DNA of 42,037 nucleotides from Wagnerdoeblera sp046292685 (lineage in GTDB: Bacteria; Pseudomonadota; Alphaproteobacteria; Rhodobacterales; Rhodobacteraceae). The notes below the pieces were generated by a model that did not search any database, was not told the DNA's origin, and was given only the letters and a program-made list of their open reading frames with translations. Where the stretch lies: the NCBI RefSeq assembly GCF_046292685.1, contig NZ_JBKBQM010000030.1, forward strand, positions 1 to 42,037, given 5' to 3'. Below are positions 31,941 to 40,994 of this stretch, piece after piece (the first letter of the stretch is position 1; each line of letters starts with the position of its first letter). Both the position numbers and the translations under genes were made by a program.

Positions 31941-32840
31941 TCATTCCAGCCGCGCCGGAAAGCCGGGGGCGCGCAGGTCGGTGCGCAGCAGGTCTTCCAG
32001 CAATCTGGCGATCATCGGCGATTGCGCCTCGCCGCCATAGGCCGCACGGGCGGCGACATAGGTCTGTTCGGTCGCGGCCGCCAGATCCAGCGGCACCCCG
32101 AACTCGCGCCCGAAATCCAGCGCAAAGCCCAGATCCTTCAGCGCAAGGTCCACCGAAAAGGCAATGTCGTAGCTGCCGTTCAGGATCAGCGCGCCTTCGG
32201 TTTCGTGCACGAAGCTGGTGCCCGAGGATTCCTTGATCGCATGCCAGGCCTGGCCCAGGTCCAGCCCGCCGCGTTTCGCCAGCATCAGCGCCTCGGCACA
32301 GGCCTTGAGATGGATGAAGGCCAGCATGTTGGTGATGACCTTGATGATCGCCGCCGAGCCGAGCGGCCCCATGTGGAAGTGCCGGTTGCCGATGGCGCGC
32401 AAGGCCGGCATGTGCAGGTCGAACACCGCCTTGTCGCCGCCCGCCAGAACGGTGATTTCGCCGCGCGCCGCCAGATGCACCCCCCCCGTGACCGGGCATT
32501 CCAGCACCTGCATGCCCGCCCCTTCCGCCAGCGCACCCAGGCGGCGGATGTCGTCGCGCCCCAGGGTGGAATTCTCGATCCAGGTCGCCCCCGGCTTCAT
32601 CGCCGGCAAAAGGCGGCGCAACACCGCCTCGGACACCGCCGGCGAAGGCAGGCAGGTCACCACATGATCCGCCGCCGCCGCCACCGCCTCGGGGCTGTCG
32701 GCCCAGGTCGCGCCCATCGCCACCAGCCGGTCGGCCAGCGCAGGGTTCAGGTCGTGGACCGTCACGCGGAACCCTGCCCGCAACAGGCAGGCCGCGATGT
32801 GCCCGCCCAGATTGCCCAGTCCGATATAGCCATAGTGCAT
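31941..32840 (-). CDS. Beta-hydroxyacid dehydrogenase (HIBADH family)
   Basis: A 299-residue NAD(P)-dependent enzyme of the 3-hydroxyisobutyrate/6-phosphogluconate dehydrogenase class. The dinucleotide motif GLGNLGG is at residues 7-13, substrate-binding ECPVTGG at 114-120, and the catalytic lysine is Lys167 in GSAAIIKVITNML. It should oxidise a beta-hydroxyacid to the semialdehyde, or reduce the semialdehyde; the substrate is unknown. It follows the aldehyde dehydrogenase gene, with a hairpin element in the gap supplying AAGGAG before the ATG. It is the last gene of the catabolic cluster. Confidence 0.88.
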   Translation of the reverse strand: MHYGYIGLGNLGGHIAACLLRAGFRVTVHDLNPALADRLVAMGATWADSPEAVAAAADHVVTCLPSPAVSEAVLRRLLPAMKPGATWIENSTLGRDDIRRLGALAEGAGMQVLECPVTGGVHLAARGEITVLAGGDKAVFDLHMPALRAIGNRHFHMGPLGSAAIIKVITNMLAFIHLKACAEALMLAKRGGLDLGQAWHAIKESSGTSFVHETEGALILNGSYDIAFSVDLALKDLGFALDFGREFGVPLDLAAATEQTYVAARAAYGGEAQSPMIARLLEDLLRTDLRAPGFPARLE

Positions 32841-32848
32841 GGCTGCAC

Positions 32849-32880
32849 TCCTTCACCTTGATCCAAATATCCTCGGGGGG
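32849..32880 (-). repeat. Hairpin-GGATATTT element, copy 4 (variant)
   Basis: On the minus strand CCCCCCGA leads to GGATATTT and then GGATCAAGGTGAAGGAG, just before the dehydrogenase ATG, so the element provides the ribosome-binding site. Two hairpins precede it: TGGCCCG-GAA-CGGGCCA (32885-32901) and a 7-bp GGGGGGC/GCCCCCC stem (32904-32922). The latter abuts the aldehyde dehydrogenase stop. Confidence 0.75.
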
Positions 32881-32922
32881 TGAATGGCCCGGAACGGGCC
32901 AGAGGGGGGCAGACGGCCCCCC

Positions 32923-34353
32923 TTACCCATGCCCGACCAGCGCCTTGACCTCGCAGAAGTCATGGATGCCCCAGTCGGCATATTCGCGCCCGTTGCCCGA
33001 TTGCTTGTACCCGCCGAAGGGCGCGTGCACGTCCCAGGGCGGGTTGTTCAGGCTCACCTGCCCTGCCCGCAGACGCCGGCCCACGGCGCGGGCCTCGGCC
33101 TCGGGGCCCTGCACATAGGCCGCCAGCCCATAGACGGTGTCGTTGGCAATGCGCACCGCCTCGTCCAGGCTGTCATAGCCCATCACCGCCAGCACGGGGC
33201 CGAAGATTTCCTCGCGCGCAATCGTCATGTCGGGGGTCACATCGCCGAACACCGTTGCCCGCGCGAAATGGCCCGCGTTCAGGCCCTGCGGCCGTCCGGG
33301 CCCGCCGGCCACCAGCCGCGCGCCTTCGGCGATGCCCGCGGCGATCAGCCCCTGCACCTTGTCCCAGTGCATCCGGCCGATCAGCGGCCCCATCGTGGTG
33401 GCGGGGTCCAGCGGGTCGCCGGGGCGCTGCGCCTCGGCCGCGGCGGCAGCAATCTCCAGCGCCTCGGCCATGCGGGCGCGCGGCACCAGCATTCGTGTCG
33501 GCGCATCGCAAGACTGGCCGGCATTGGCCATGCAGCCCTCGACCCCGGCCCTGACGGCAGCGGCGAAATCGCAACCCGGCAGCAGGATGTTGGGCGACTT
33601 GCCGCCCAGCTCCTGCGCCACCCGCTTCACCGTCGGCGCCGCCGCCTGCGCCACCGCCACGCCGGCGCGGGTCGAGCCGGTGAAGCTCACCATATCCACC
33701 GCAGGGTGGCTGGCCAGCACCTGCCCCACCTCGGCGCCCGTGCCGTTCACCAGGTTGAACACGCCGGGCGGGCATCCCGCTTCCTGCATGATTTCCGCAA
33801 ACAGCGCCGCCGAAAGCGGCGCCAGCTCCGACGGTTTCAGCACCATCGTGCAGCCGGCCACCAGCGCCGGCGCCACCTTGCAGGCGATCTGGTTCATCGG
33901 CCAGTTCCACGGGGTGATCAGCCCACAGACCCCGATGCCTTCGCGGATGATGCGCGTGGTGCCGCGCTGCTCCTCCCAGTGAAAGCGCTGCGCCGCCTCC
34001 AGCGTGGCTTCCAGATGCACCTCGCCGGCCCAGGCCTGCGCCTCGCGCGCCCATGCGGCAGGCGCCCCCATTTCCAGCCGCATCGCATCGGCAAAGTCCT
34101 GGATGCGTTCGCGGTAAAGCGCCAGCACCCGCTCCAGCAGCGCGATGCGCTCGGCCACCGGGGTTGCCGTCCAGCCGTCAAAGGCCGCGCGGGCGGCCAG
34201 GATCGCCGCCTCGGCATCGGCGGCCGTGCCCAGGGCCACCTCGGCCAGCATGGCTTCGGTCGCCGGGTTCTCGACCCCCATCCGGCTTGCACCGGGCCCG
34301 GGCTCCACCCAGGCGCCACCGATCAGGAATTGCCCGAGATGCTGCGAAATCAT
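32923..34353 (-). CDS. Aldehyde dehydrogenase family protein
   Basis: A 476-residue NAD(P)-dependent aldehyde dehydrogenase. Catalytic residues are present: Asn150 (TPWNWP), Lys173 (VLKPSE), Glu248 (QELGGKSPN) and Cys282 (NAGQSCDAPTRM). The C-terminal GQVSLNNPPWDVHAPFGGYKQSGNGRE is typical. It should oxidise a semialdehyde or small aldehyde released in the cluster's pathway; formaldehyde, betaine-type aldehydes or semialdehydes are all possible. It starts 4 bp after the stop of the MttB-like gene, so they are cotranscribed. Confidence 0.9.
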   Translation of the reverse strand: MISQHLGQFLIGGAWVEPGPGASRMGVENPATEAMLAEVALGTAADAEAAILAARAAFDGWTATPVAERIALLERVLALYRERIQDFADAMRLEMGAPAAWAREAQAWAGEVHLEATLEAAQRFHWEEQRGTTRIIREGIGVCGLITPWNWPMNQIACKVAPALVAGCTMVLKPSELAPLSAALFAEIMQEAGCPPGVFNLVNGTGAEVGQVLASHPAVDMVSFTGSTRAGVAVAQAAAPTVKRVAQELGGKSPNILLPGCDFAAAVRAGVEGCMANAGQSCDAPTRMLVPRARMAEALEIAAAAAEAQRPGDPLDPATTMGPLIGRMHWDKVQGLIAAGIAEGARLVAGGPGRPQGLNAGHFARATVFGDVTPDMTIAREEIFGPVLAVMGYDSLDEAVRIANDTVYGLAAYVQGPEAEARAVGRRLRAGQVSLNNPPWDVHAPFGGYKQSGNGREYADWGIHDFCEVKALVGHG

Positions 34354-34357
34354 GGCC

Positions 34358-35932
34358 TTATCCTTCGTTCCTGAAGTGAATCCTGAACTTCGACCGGATC
34401 AGCGCATCCAGCTCGGGGTCGATGGTGTTGCCCATCTTGCGCAACAGCTCGTTCTTGCGCGCAATCGCCTTGTCCAGCAATTCGGGCCGCCCGGCCTCGT
34501 TCCATTCCTTCGGGCTCATGCGGTTGCCGACGACCGGATAGATGTATTCCGTCTGCATCAGCCCCAGCGTCTGCATCGAGCCGAGGTAATGCCCCGGCCC
34601 GCCCAGGCAAACCTCCTTCATCGCCTCGATGCTGGTCGAATCCGGCGTCACGTCGATGCCGCGCACGCAGCGCAACACCTGGCCCAGAATGTCGTCGCCC
34701 AGCACCAGCGATTCCAGACAGAAGCCCAGCAAGGATGCGTGCATCCCCACCGCCTCATACACCATGTTCAGCCCCGACAATCCGGCCAGCACATTGGTGA
34801 TGCCCTGTTCCCAGCCCGCCTGCATGTCGGGCAGCTTGCTGTCCGAAATCCCCGCCGCCGCCCCGCCGGGCAGGCCATAGAACTGGTGCATCTGCGCGCA
34901 ACCGGCGGTCAGCAACGCCTGTTCCGCGCTGCCCCCCGACATCGCCCCCGTGCGCAGGTCGGAAACGAACGGCCAGGTGCCGAAAATCGCGGGGCATCCG
35001 GGGCTTATCGCGTTCACATAAACCAGCCCCGCAAGGCATTCCGCCACCGCCTGCACGATGGCCAGCGCAATCGGCGCCGGCGCCGTGGCCCCCGCCTGGC
35101 CTGCCGACAGCAGCAGCACCGGCATGCCGCGGCGCACGCAATCCTCCATCACCATGCAGGATTCTTCGGCAAACTTCATCGGCGGCACGACGAAGCAGTT
35201 GGAATTGCTGACAAAGGGCCGCGCGCGCCACTTCTCCTCGCCCCCCGCCACCATGTGCAACAGCTCAAAGCACCCCGCCACATGCGACGGGTCGGAAAAC
35301 GAGGTTCCGACATGCTTGGTCGTGCCCGCAAGACAGGCATACAAGGTGTTGATGTCCATTTCGAAATTGTCCAGCACGTCGCGGCACACCATCGCGCGCT
35401 GGAAGAAATGCACATTGTCCAGACCTTGCGTGATGCGCGCCGCATCGAACAGGTCCTGCGCGGTGGAATCGCGGTATTCCTTGCGCTCCACGTCCACCAC
35501 ATGCACCGCCGCCCCGGCGGTGCCGAAATGCACCTTCGTCCCGGTCAGATGCAGGTCGTACTTCGGATCACGGCCATACAGCGTGATCCCGCGCGCCGCC
35601 TTGGCCAGCATGTCCTCGACCAGCGCCCGGGGGAAACGGATGCGCCCGTCTTCGCCCTGCACAGCACCTGCCCCGGTCAGGATCTTCACCCCCGAAGCCG
35701 GCGCATTGGCAAAGCCGATCACCTCCAGCGCCTCCAGTGCCGCGGCGTGGATCTGCGCCATGCCGGCATCCGTCAGCGGCCGATACTGCCCGCCCGGCAG
35801 GCCGGGGCGCACCGGGCGCAAGCCTTCGGCGAGGGGCGCCGCCCGCTCGGCCACCCGCGCCGCCCGCCCGCCGCGCGCGCCCCGCGCCCGCACCGGGGCG
35901 CATTGTTCCAGACCGTCCACCAGATCGCTCAT
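34358..35932 (-). CDS. MttB-superfamily methyltransferase (non-pyrrolysine)
   Basis: A 524-residue protein of the trimethylamine methyltransferase (MttB/COG5598) superfamily. The TIM-barrel core is recognisable from QIHAAALEALEVIGFANAP through the C-terminal GGPGHYLGSMQTL and YIYPVVGNR. True TMA methyltransferases use pyrrolysine at an in-frame amber codon; none occurs here. Characterised non-pyrrolysine members demethylate glycine betaine, proline betaine, carnitine and similar compounds, passing the methyl group to a corrinoid protein. No corrinoid protein or RamA gene is in the window. The start is the ATG that ends hairpin-element copy 5, with GGGGAC upstream. The N-terminal 45 residues are Arg/Ala-rich. 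Confidence 0.85.
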   Translation of the reverse strand: MSDLVDGLEQCAPVRARGARGGRAARVAERAAPLAEGLRPVRPGLPGGQYRPLTDAGMAQIHAAALEALEVIGFANAPASGVKILTGAGAVQGEDGRIRFPRALVEDMLAKAARGITLYGRDPKYDLHLTGTKVHFGTAGAAVHVVDVERKEYRDSTAQDLFDAARITQGLDNVHFFQRAMVCRDVLDNFEMDINTLYACLAGTTKHVGTSFSDPSHVAGCFELLHMVAGGEEKWRARPFVSNSNCFVVPPMKFAEESCMVMEDCVRRGMPVLLLSAGQAGATAPAPIALAIVQAVAECLAGLVYVNAISPGCPAIFGTWPFVSDLRTGAMSGGSAEQALLTAGCAQMHQFYGLPGGAAAGISDSKLPDMQAGWEQGITNVLAGLSGLNMVYEAVGMHASLLGFCLESLVLGDDILGQVLRCVRGIDVTPDSTSIEAMKEVCLGGPGHYLGSMQTLGLMQTEYIYPVVGNRMSPKEWNEAGRPELLDKAIARKNELLRKMGNTIDPELDALIRSKFRIHFRNEG

Positions 35933-36010
35933 TTTCTGTCCCCAAATATCCCGGGGCCGCCGATCGTTCGCCATCGGTTCAAGAACCGATCGGCGGCGGG
36001 GCTGGCCCCC
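35930..36010 (-). repeat. Hairpin-GGATATTT element, copy 5, with bistable stem
   Basis: On the minus strand CCCCGGGATATTTGGGGAC and AGAAAATG end at 35930, the ATG being the MttB-like start codon. Between core and hairpin lies an extra structure: an 11-bp outer stem (35956-35966 with 35987-35997) and an alternative 8-bp stem ATCGGTTC/GAACCGAT (35973-35990). The two share bases and exclude each other. Confidence 0.8.
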
Positions 36011-36023
36011 GGTCCCCCCCGCA

Positions 36024-38480
36024 TCACAGGCGCGCCCGCTCGGCCTTCGCGTCATACATCGGCGTCAGCGAGGCCACCGCCTTGTGCCGCCGCCCGGCCA
36101 CCTCGATCTCGTAGCCCGAGGCCAGCACCGCCTCGGCCGTCTCGCCGGCACAAGGCACCCAGCCAAGCCCGATCGCCCCGCCCAGGAAATGCCCGTAATT
36201 CCCGCTGGTGATCGTGCCGACGATGCGACCGTCGCGCACCACAGCCTCGTTGTGGAACAGCAGGGGCTCGGGATCCTCCAGCCGGAACTGCACCAGACGG
36301 CGCCGCAACCCTTCCTCGCGCCGCCGCAGCACCGCCTCGCGCCCGATGAAATCGCCCTTGGCCGTCTTGACGGCAAAGCCCAGGCCCGCCTCCAGGATGT
36401 GATCCTCGTCGGTGATGTCATGGCCGAAATGCCGGAACCCCTTCTCGATGCGGCAACTGTCCAGCGCGTGCAACCCGCACAGCTTCACCTCCGGCGCCGC
36501 CGCCATCAGCGCTTCGAACACATGCGCGGCCTGATCGGTGGAAACATACAGCTCCCAGCCCAGCTCGCCCACATAGGTCACCCGATGCGCACGGGCCAAT
36601 CCCATGCCCACCTCGATCTCCTTCGCCGTGCCGAAGGGGAAGGCGTCGTTGTCCAGGCGGTCGGGCGCGATCCGCCCCAGCACCTCGCGCGCCTGCGGCC
36701 CCATCAGGCAGAACACTGCCTCCCCGGCCGTCACATCGGTGATGACGGCAAAGGCATCGCCGACATGGCGGCGCAGCCAGGCCAGATCGCGTTGCAGGTT
36801 GGCGCCTGCCGTGACCATCAGGAAGGCGGTTTCCGACAACCGCGCCACGGTCACATCCGCCTCGATCCCGCCGCGGGCGTTCAGCATCTGGGTATAGACG
36901 ATCCGCCCCGGCGCCACATCGACATCATTGGCGCACATCCGCTGCAGGAACGCGCAAGCCTCGCGCCCTTCCACCCGGATCTTGCCGAAACTGGTCATGT
37001 CGAACAGGCCAACCCCCGTCCGCACAGCCATGTGCTCGGCCCGCTGGTTGGCAAACCAGTTCTGCCGCCCCCAGGAATAGCGGTATTCCCGTTCCTGCCC
37101 CGGGGTCGCAAACCAGTTCGCCCGCTCCCACCCTGCCACCTCGCCGAACACCGCACCGCGTTCGGCCAGATGCGCATGAACGGGCGAGCGGCGCACCCCG
37201 CGCGCCGTCACCACCTGGCGATAGGGCCAGTGGTCGGCATACAGCAGGCCCAGCGTCTCGCTCACCCGCTCCTTCAGATAGGCGCGGTTGCGCTGGAACG
37301 GCTGCGCGCGGCGGATGTCCACGTCATTGAGGTCAAAGGGCGGCGCCCCTTCGGTGATCCAGTGCGCCACCGCCATGCCGGCCCCGCCCGAAGACTGGAT
37401 CCCGACCGAGTTGAACCCCGCCACCACCCAGTAGCCGCCCAGCTCCGGTGCCTCGCCCAGGTAATAGCGGTTGTCGGGGGTAAAGCTTTCCGGCCCGTTG
37501 AAGAAGGTGTGGATGCCGGCGGTCTGGAACAGCGGCATCCGGTTCATCGCCGCCTCCAGGATGGGCTGGAAATGGTCCCAGTCTTCGGGCAGCGTGTCGA
37601 ACTCGAAATCCGCCCGGATGCCGCCCATGCCCCAGGGCTTGGCCTTGGGCTCGAAGGCCCCCAGCATCATCTTCCCGGCATCCGACTTGTAATAGGCGCA
37701 TTCGTCCGGCACCCGCAGCACCGGCAGATGGCCCAGCCCCTCGACCGGCTCGGTCACCAGGTAGAAATGCTCGCAAGCGTGCAAGGGCAGCGTCACCCCC
37801 GATTGCGCGGCCAGATCGCGCCCCCACATGCCCGCGCAGTTGATGACGACATCGGCGGCGATATGCCCCGTCTCCTCGCCTGCCTGCCAGGTCACGCCGG
37901 TCACGCGGCCCCCGGCCCGGGTCACGCCGGTCACGGCGACATTCTCCAGCACCTTCGCCCCGCGCATCCGCGCGCCCTTGGCCAGCGCCATCGCGATGTT
38001 GGCCGGGTCCGCCTGCCCGTCCAGCGGCAGATGCACCGCCCCCACCACGTCCGAAACGTTCAGATGCGGATACATCGCCTTGACCTCGGAGGGCGAAATC
38101 TCGGTCACATCCACATCGAAGGCCCGCGCCGTGGTGGCCGAGCGCAAGAGCTCGTGATGCCGCCCTTCGGTCAGCGCCACCGAAATCGACCCCACCTGCC
38201 GAAAGCCGGTGGCAACCCCCGTCTCGGCCTCCAGCCGGGTGTAAAGATCGGCCGAATACTTCGCCAACCGCGTCATGTTGGCATTGCCGCGCAATTGCCC
38301 GATCAGCCCCGCCGCGTGCCAGGTCGTCCCGCTGGTCAGGCGCTTTCGTTCCAGCAGCACGATGTCGCTCCAGCCCGCCTTGGCCAGGTGATAGGCCACC
38401 GAACAGCCCGCCACACCGCCCCCGATGATGACCGCCTGCGCCTTGTCCGGCACCCGTCCGGCCTGCCCTGCATCGCTCAT
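36024..38480 (-). CDS. FAD-dependent dehydrogenase-GcvT fusion (DMGDH/SARDH family), copy B
   Basis: An 818-residue two-part enzyme. An N-terminal DAO-type FAD domain has GGGVAG at residues 20-25 and TTWHAAG with His55, the position that carries covalent FAD in dimethylglycine dehydrogenase. The C-terminal half (about 430 onward) is a GcvT tetrahydrofolate-binding domain with NARGGIEAD (Asp542 aligned with the catalytic Asp of GcvT), YVGELGWELYV and HALDSCRIEKGFRHFGHD. It should oxidise an N-methyl group and pass the one-carbon unit to tetrahydrofolate. The start codon is the ATG of hairpin-element copy 6, with GAGGA seven bases upstream. Confidence 0.88.
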   Translation of the reverse strand: MSDAGQAGRVPDKAQAVIIGGGVAGCSVAYHLAKAGWSDIVLLERKRLTSGTTWHAAGLIGQLRGNANMTRLAKYSADLYTRLEAETGVATGFRQVGSISVALTEGRHHELLRSATTARAFDVDVTEISPSEVKAMYPHLNVSDVVGAVHLPLDGQADPANIAMALAKGARMRGAKVLENVAVTGVTRAGGRVTGVTWQAGEETGHIAADVVINCAGMWGRDLAAQSGVTLPLHACEHFYLVTEPVEGLGHLPVLRVPDECAYYKSDAGKMMLGAFEPKAKPWGMGGIRADFEFDTLPEDWDHFQPILEAAMNRMPLFQTAGIHTFFNGPESFTPDNRYYLGEAPELGGYWVVAGFNSVGIQSSGGAGMAVAHWITEGAPPFDLNDVDIRRAQPFQRNRAYLKERVSETLGLLYADHWPYRQVVTARGVRRSPVHAHLAERGAVFGEVAGWERANWFATPGQEREYRYSWGRQNWFANQRAEHMAVRTGVGLFDMTSFGKIRVEGREACAFLQRMCANDVDVAPGRIVYTQMLNARGGIEADVTVARLSETAFLMVTAGANLQRDLAWLRRHVGDAFAVITDVTAGEAVFCLMGPQAREVLGRIAPDRLDNDAFPFGTAKEIEVGMGLARAHRVTYVGELGWELYVSTDQAAHVFEALMAAAPEVKLCGLHALDSCRIEKGFRHFGHDITDEDHILEAGLGFAVKTAKGDFIGREAVLRRREEGLRRRLVQFRLEDPEPLLFHNEAVVRDGRIVGTITSGNYGHFLGGAIGLGWVPCAGETAEAVLASGYEIEVAGRRHKAVASLTPMYDAKAERARL

Positions 38481-38529
38481 TTTCTGTCCTCAAATATCCC
38501 ACGGGGGTCCGGGGGTGTGAAACCCCCGG
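38478..38529 (-). repeat. Hairpin-GGATATTT element, copy 6
   Basis: On the minus strand CCGGGGG-TTTCACA-CCCCCGG (38529-38509) is followed by ACCCCCGT, GGGATATTTGAGGAC and AGAAAATG ending at 38478. It makes up nearly the whole gap between the two FAD-GcvT genes. The final ATG is the start codon of the downstream gene. Confidence 0.9.
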
Positions 38530-38538
38530 TCCGCGCCT

Positions 38539-40983
38539 TCAGCTGCGAATCCGTTCGTTGGCCGGGTCCCACAGCGGCCCGTCGCCCGTGACCACCGCCG
38601 CGAACCGGTCCCCGAAGATCTCCACCTCCAGGCGCGTACCCGGCACGGCCAGGTCTGCCCGCAGCATCCCCAGCGCCACACAGGCCCCGACGCGAAAGCC
38701 CCAGGCCCCGCTGGTCGTTTCCCCCACCACCGCACCATCGTGCCAAAGCGTGGACATATAGGGCGGGTCGCAGTCTCCGGCCTCGACGCGCAGCACCACA
38801 AAGCGCCTGGCAACCCCGGCCTGGCGTTCCGCCATCAAGGCGGCGCGCCCGCGGAAATCGGGCTTGGACCAGTCCACGAACCGCTCCAGCCCGCCTTGCA
38901 GCACGGTGTAATCGGTCGAAAGGTCGCCCTTCCACGCGCGATAGCCCTTTTCGATGCGCAAGCTGTCCAGCGCGAACATCCCGAAGGGCTTCAGGCCCAG
39001 AGGCGCCCCCGCCGCCATCACCGCATCCCAGACGGCGGGCGTATCGGCCAGGCGGGAATGGATCTCCCACCCCAGTTCGCCGGCAAAGCTCACCCGCATC
39101 AGCACCACATCGCGCCCCGCGATGCGCGCGGCCTGATGCGTCAGCCAGCCCCTCGCCAGATCCGCCTCGGCGCCCGCCGCCTGCAACACCGCCCGCGCCT
39201 TCGGCCCGGTCAGGATCTGGCACGACCAGTCGGCGCTTTCGTCGGTCAGGTTCAACCCCGGCGCCAGGTGCTGCTCCAGCCAGCCGCGGTCATGCAGTTG
39301 CGCGGTGGCGGCGGTGATCAGCAGGAACTCTGCCTCGCCCATGCGCGCCACCGACATCTCGGTCACGATCCGCCCCTTGTCGTCGGCGAAATAGGCCAAA
39401 CCCAGCCGCCCGACCGCCGGCAGTTTCCCGGTGATCTGGCGCGCCAGCCAGTCGGCCGCCCCCGCCCCCGTCAGGCGAAAGCGCGAAAACCCCGGCAGGT
39501 CGAGGATGCCGCAGGCATCGCGCACCGCCGCGCATTCGGCCTGCACCGCCCCGAACCACGGCCCTTCGCGGCGCCATGTCCGCTGCGCCTCGCCCGAGGT
39601 GTCGTCGCCCGGCCGGGCATACCACAGCGCGCGCTCGTAACCGTTGTAGGGGCCGAACTGTGCCCCCAACGCGGCAGTGCGGTCATGCACCGCCGACAGC
39701 CGCTTCATCCGGCCTTCGGGCCAGACGTGATGCGGGAAATGGATGGCGTATTCGTGCCCGTAAACCTCCATCCCCTTGGCCACGCAGTAATCGTGATCCT
39801 CCCACCCGGTAAACCGCCGCGGATCGCAGGACCACATGTCCCACTCGGTCGCGCCTTCGGTCACCCATTCCGCCAGAACCTTGCCCGCGCCCCCGGCCTG
39901 ACAGATGCCGAAGGTGAACACGCAAGCCTCGAAGGCATTGGGCACCCCCGGCATCGGCCCGATCAGCGGGTTGCCGTCGGGGGTATAGGGGATGGGGCCG
40001 TTGATGACCTTCTGCAGGTTGGCCTGCGCCAGCAGCGGCACCCGCGCCATCGCATCGTGGATGTGCCATTCGATCCGGCCCAGATCGTCGGGGAACAGCT
40101 GAAAGCTGAAATCCGCCGGCATCGGGTCGTCCGGCGTCGCCCAATGCGCGCGGCAGGGGTTTTCGTAAGGGCCAAGGTTGAAGCCCATCTTCTCCTGCCG
40201 CAGGTAGTAGGAGGAATCCACGTCGCGCAGCAACGGCAGCTTGTGGCCGACCTCGCGGCTCCACTGTTCCAGCTCGGGGATGGTGTCGAACAGAAGATAC
40301 TGGTGGCTCATCACCATCATCGGCACCCGGCGGCCGAACATCGCCCCCACGGCGGCGGCGTAATACCCGCCGGCGTTGACGACATATTCGCAGCGCACCT
40401 CGCCCTTGGGCGTGCTCAGCACCCATTCGCGGCCCGTCCAGCGCGCCGCCGTCACCGGGCAGAACCGTTCGATCCGCGCCCCCAGCGCCCGCGCGCCCGT
40501 GGCCAGCGCCTGCGTCAGCTGCGCCGGATCGATGTCGCCGTCGTAGGGGTCATACAGCGCGCCGCTCAGGTCGTGGGTTTCCACGAACGGATACTTGCTG
40601 CGGATCTCCTCGGGCCCCAGCACCTCGAGATCCATGCCCTGATAGCGCCCCATGCCCTTGACGCGCTGGAACTCGCGCAACCGCTCCAGCGTGTGCCCCA
40701 GCCGGACCGACCCGGTGACATGGTAGTTCATCGGGTAATCGACCGCCGCCCCGAGCCCGCGATAGAGCTGCGCCGAATAGCGCTGCATGTTCATGATCGA
40801 CCAGCTCGACGAAAACGTCGGCACGTTGCCCGCCGCGTGCCAGGTGCTGCCGGCCGTCAGCTCGTTCTTTTCCAGCAGCATGCAGTCCGTCCAGCCCGCC
40901 CTGGCCAGATGATACAGCGCCGAAGCCCCGACCGCCCCCCCGCCGATGATCACCACCCGCGCCTGCCCCGGAACGTTGCTCAT
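38539..40983 (-). CDS. FAD-dependent dehydrogenase-GcvT fusion (DMGDH/SARDH family), copy A
   Basis: An 814-residue relative of the next gene with the same plan: FAD motif GGGAVG at residues 14-19, STWHAAG with His49 for covalent FAD, and a C-terminal GcvT domain ending with FAGELGWEIHS and ALDSLRIEKGYRAWKGDL. The tetrahydrofolate-site segment differs: DKGRIVTEM replaces RGGIEADVT, so the usual Asp542 is Glu and a Gly is Arg. It may act on a different N-methyl substrate or transfer less efficiently. It is the first gene of the cluster, with its promoter at 41063-41091. The annotated start at 40983 overlaps a four-codon upstream reading frame. Confidence 0.88.
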   Translation of the reverse strand: MSNVPGQARVVIIGGGAVGASALYHLARAGWTDCMLLEKNELTAGSTWHAAGNVPTFSSSWSIMNMQRYSAQLYRGLGAAVDYPMNYHVTGSVRLGHTLERLREFQRVKGMGRYQGMDLEVLGPEEIRSKYPFVETHDLSGALYDPYDGDIDPAQLTQALATGARALGARIERFCPVTAARWTGREWVLSTPKGEVRCEYVVNAGGYYAAAVGAMFGRRVPMMVMSHQYLLFDTIPELEQWSREVGHKLPLLRDVDSSYYLRQEKMGFNLGPYENPCRAHWATPDDPMPADFSFQLFPDDLGRIEWHIHDAMARVPLLAQANLQKVINGPIPYTPDGNPLIGPMPGVPNAFEACVFTFGICQAGGAGKVLAEWVTEGATEWDMWSCDPRRFTGWEDHDYCVAKGMEVYGHEYAIHFPHHVWPEGRMKRLSAVHDRTAALGAQFGPYNGYERALWYARPGDDTSGEAQRTWRREGPWFGAVQAECAAVRDACGILDLPGFSRFRLTGAGAADWLARQITGKLPAVGRLGLAYFADDKGRIVTEMSVARMGEAEFLLITAATAQLHDRGWLEQHLAPGLNLTDESADWSCQILTGPKARAVLQAAGAEADLARGWLTHQAARIAGRDVVLMRVSFAGELGWEIHSRLADTPAVWDAVMAAGAPLGLKPFGMFALDSLRIEKGYRAWKGDLSTDYTVLQGGLERFVDWSKPDFRGRAALMAERQAGVARRFVVLRVEAGDCDPPYMSTLWHDGAVVGETTSGAWGFRVGACVALGMLRADLAVPGTRLEVEIFGDRFAAVVTGDGPLWDPANERIRS

Positions 40984-40994
40984 GCCGCCCTCAT
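40980..40994 (-). other. Four-codon leader ORF overlapping a start codon
   Basis: The ATG that ends hairpin-element copy 7 opens the frame ATG AGG GCG GCA TGA. Its TGA overlaps the ATG of FAD-GcvT copy A as ATGA. The element's AAGGAC is placed to serve this leader, so the main gene may be translated by termination-reinitiation. Confidence 0.5.
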
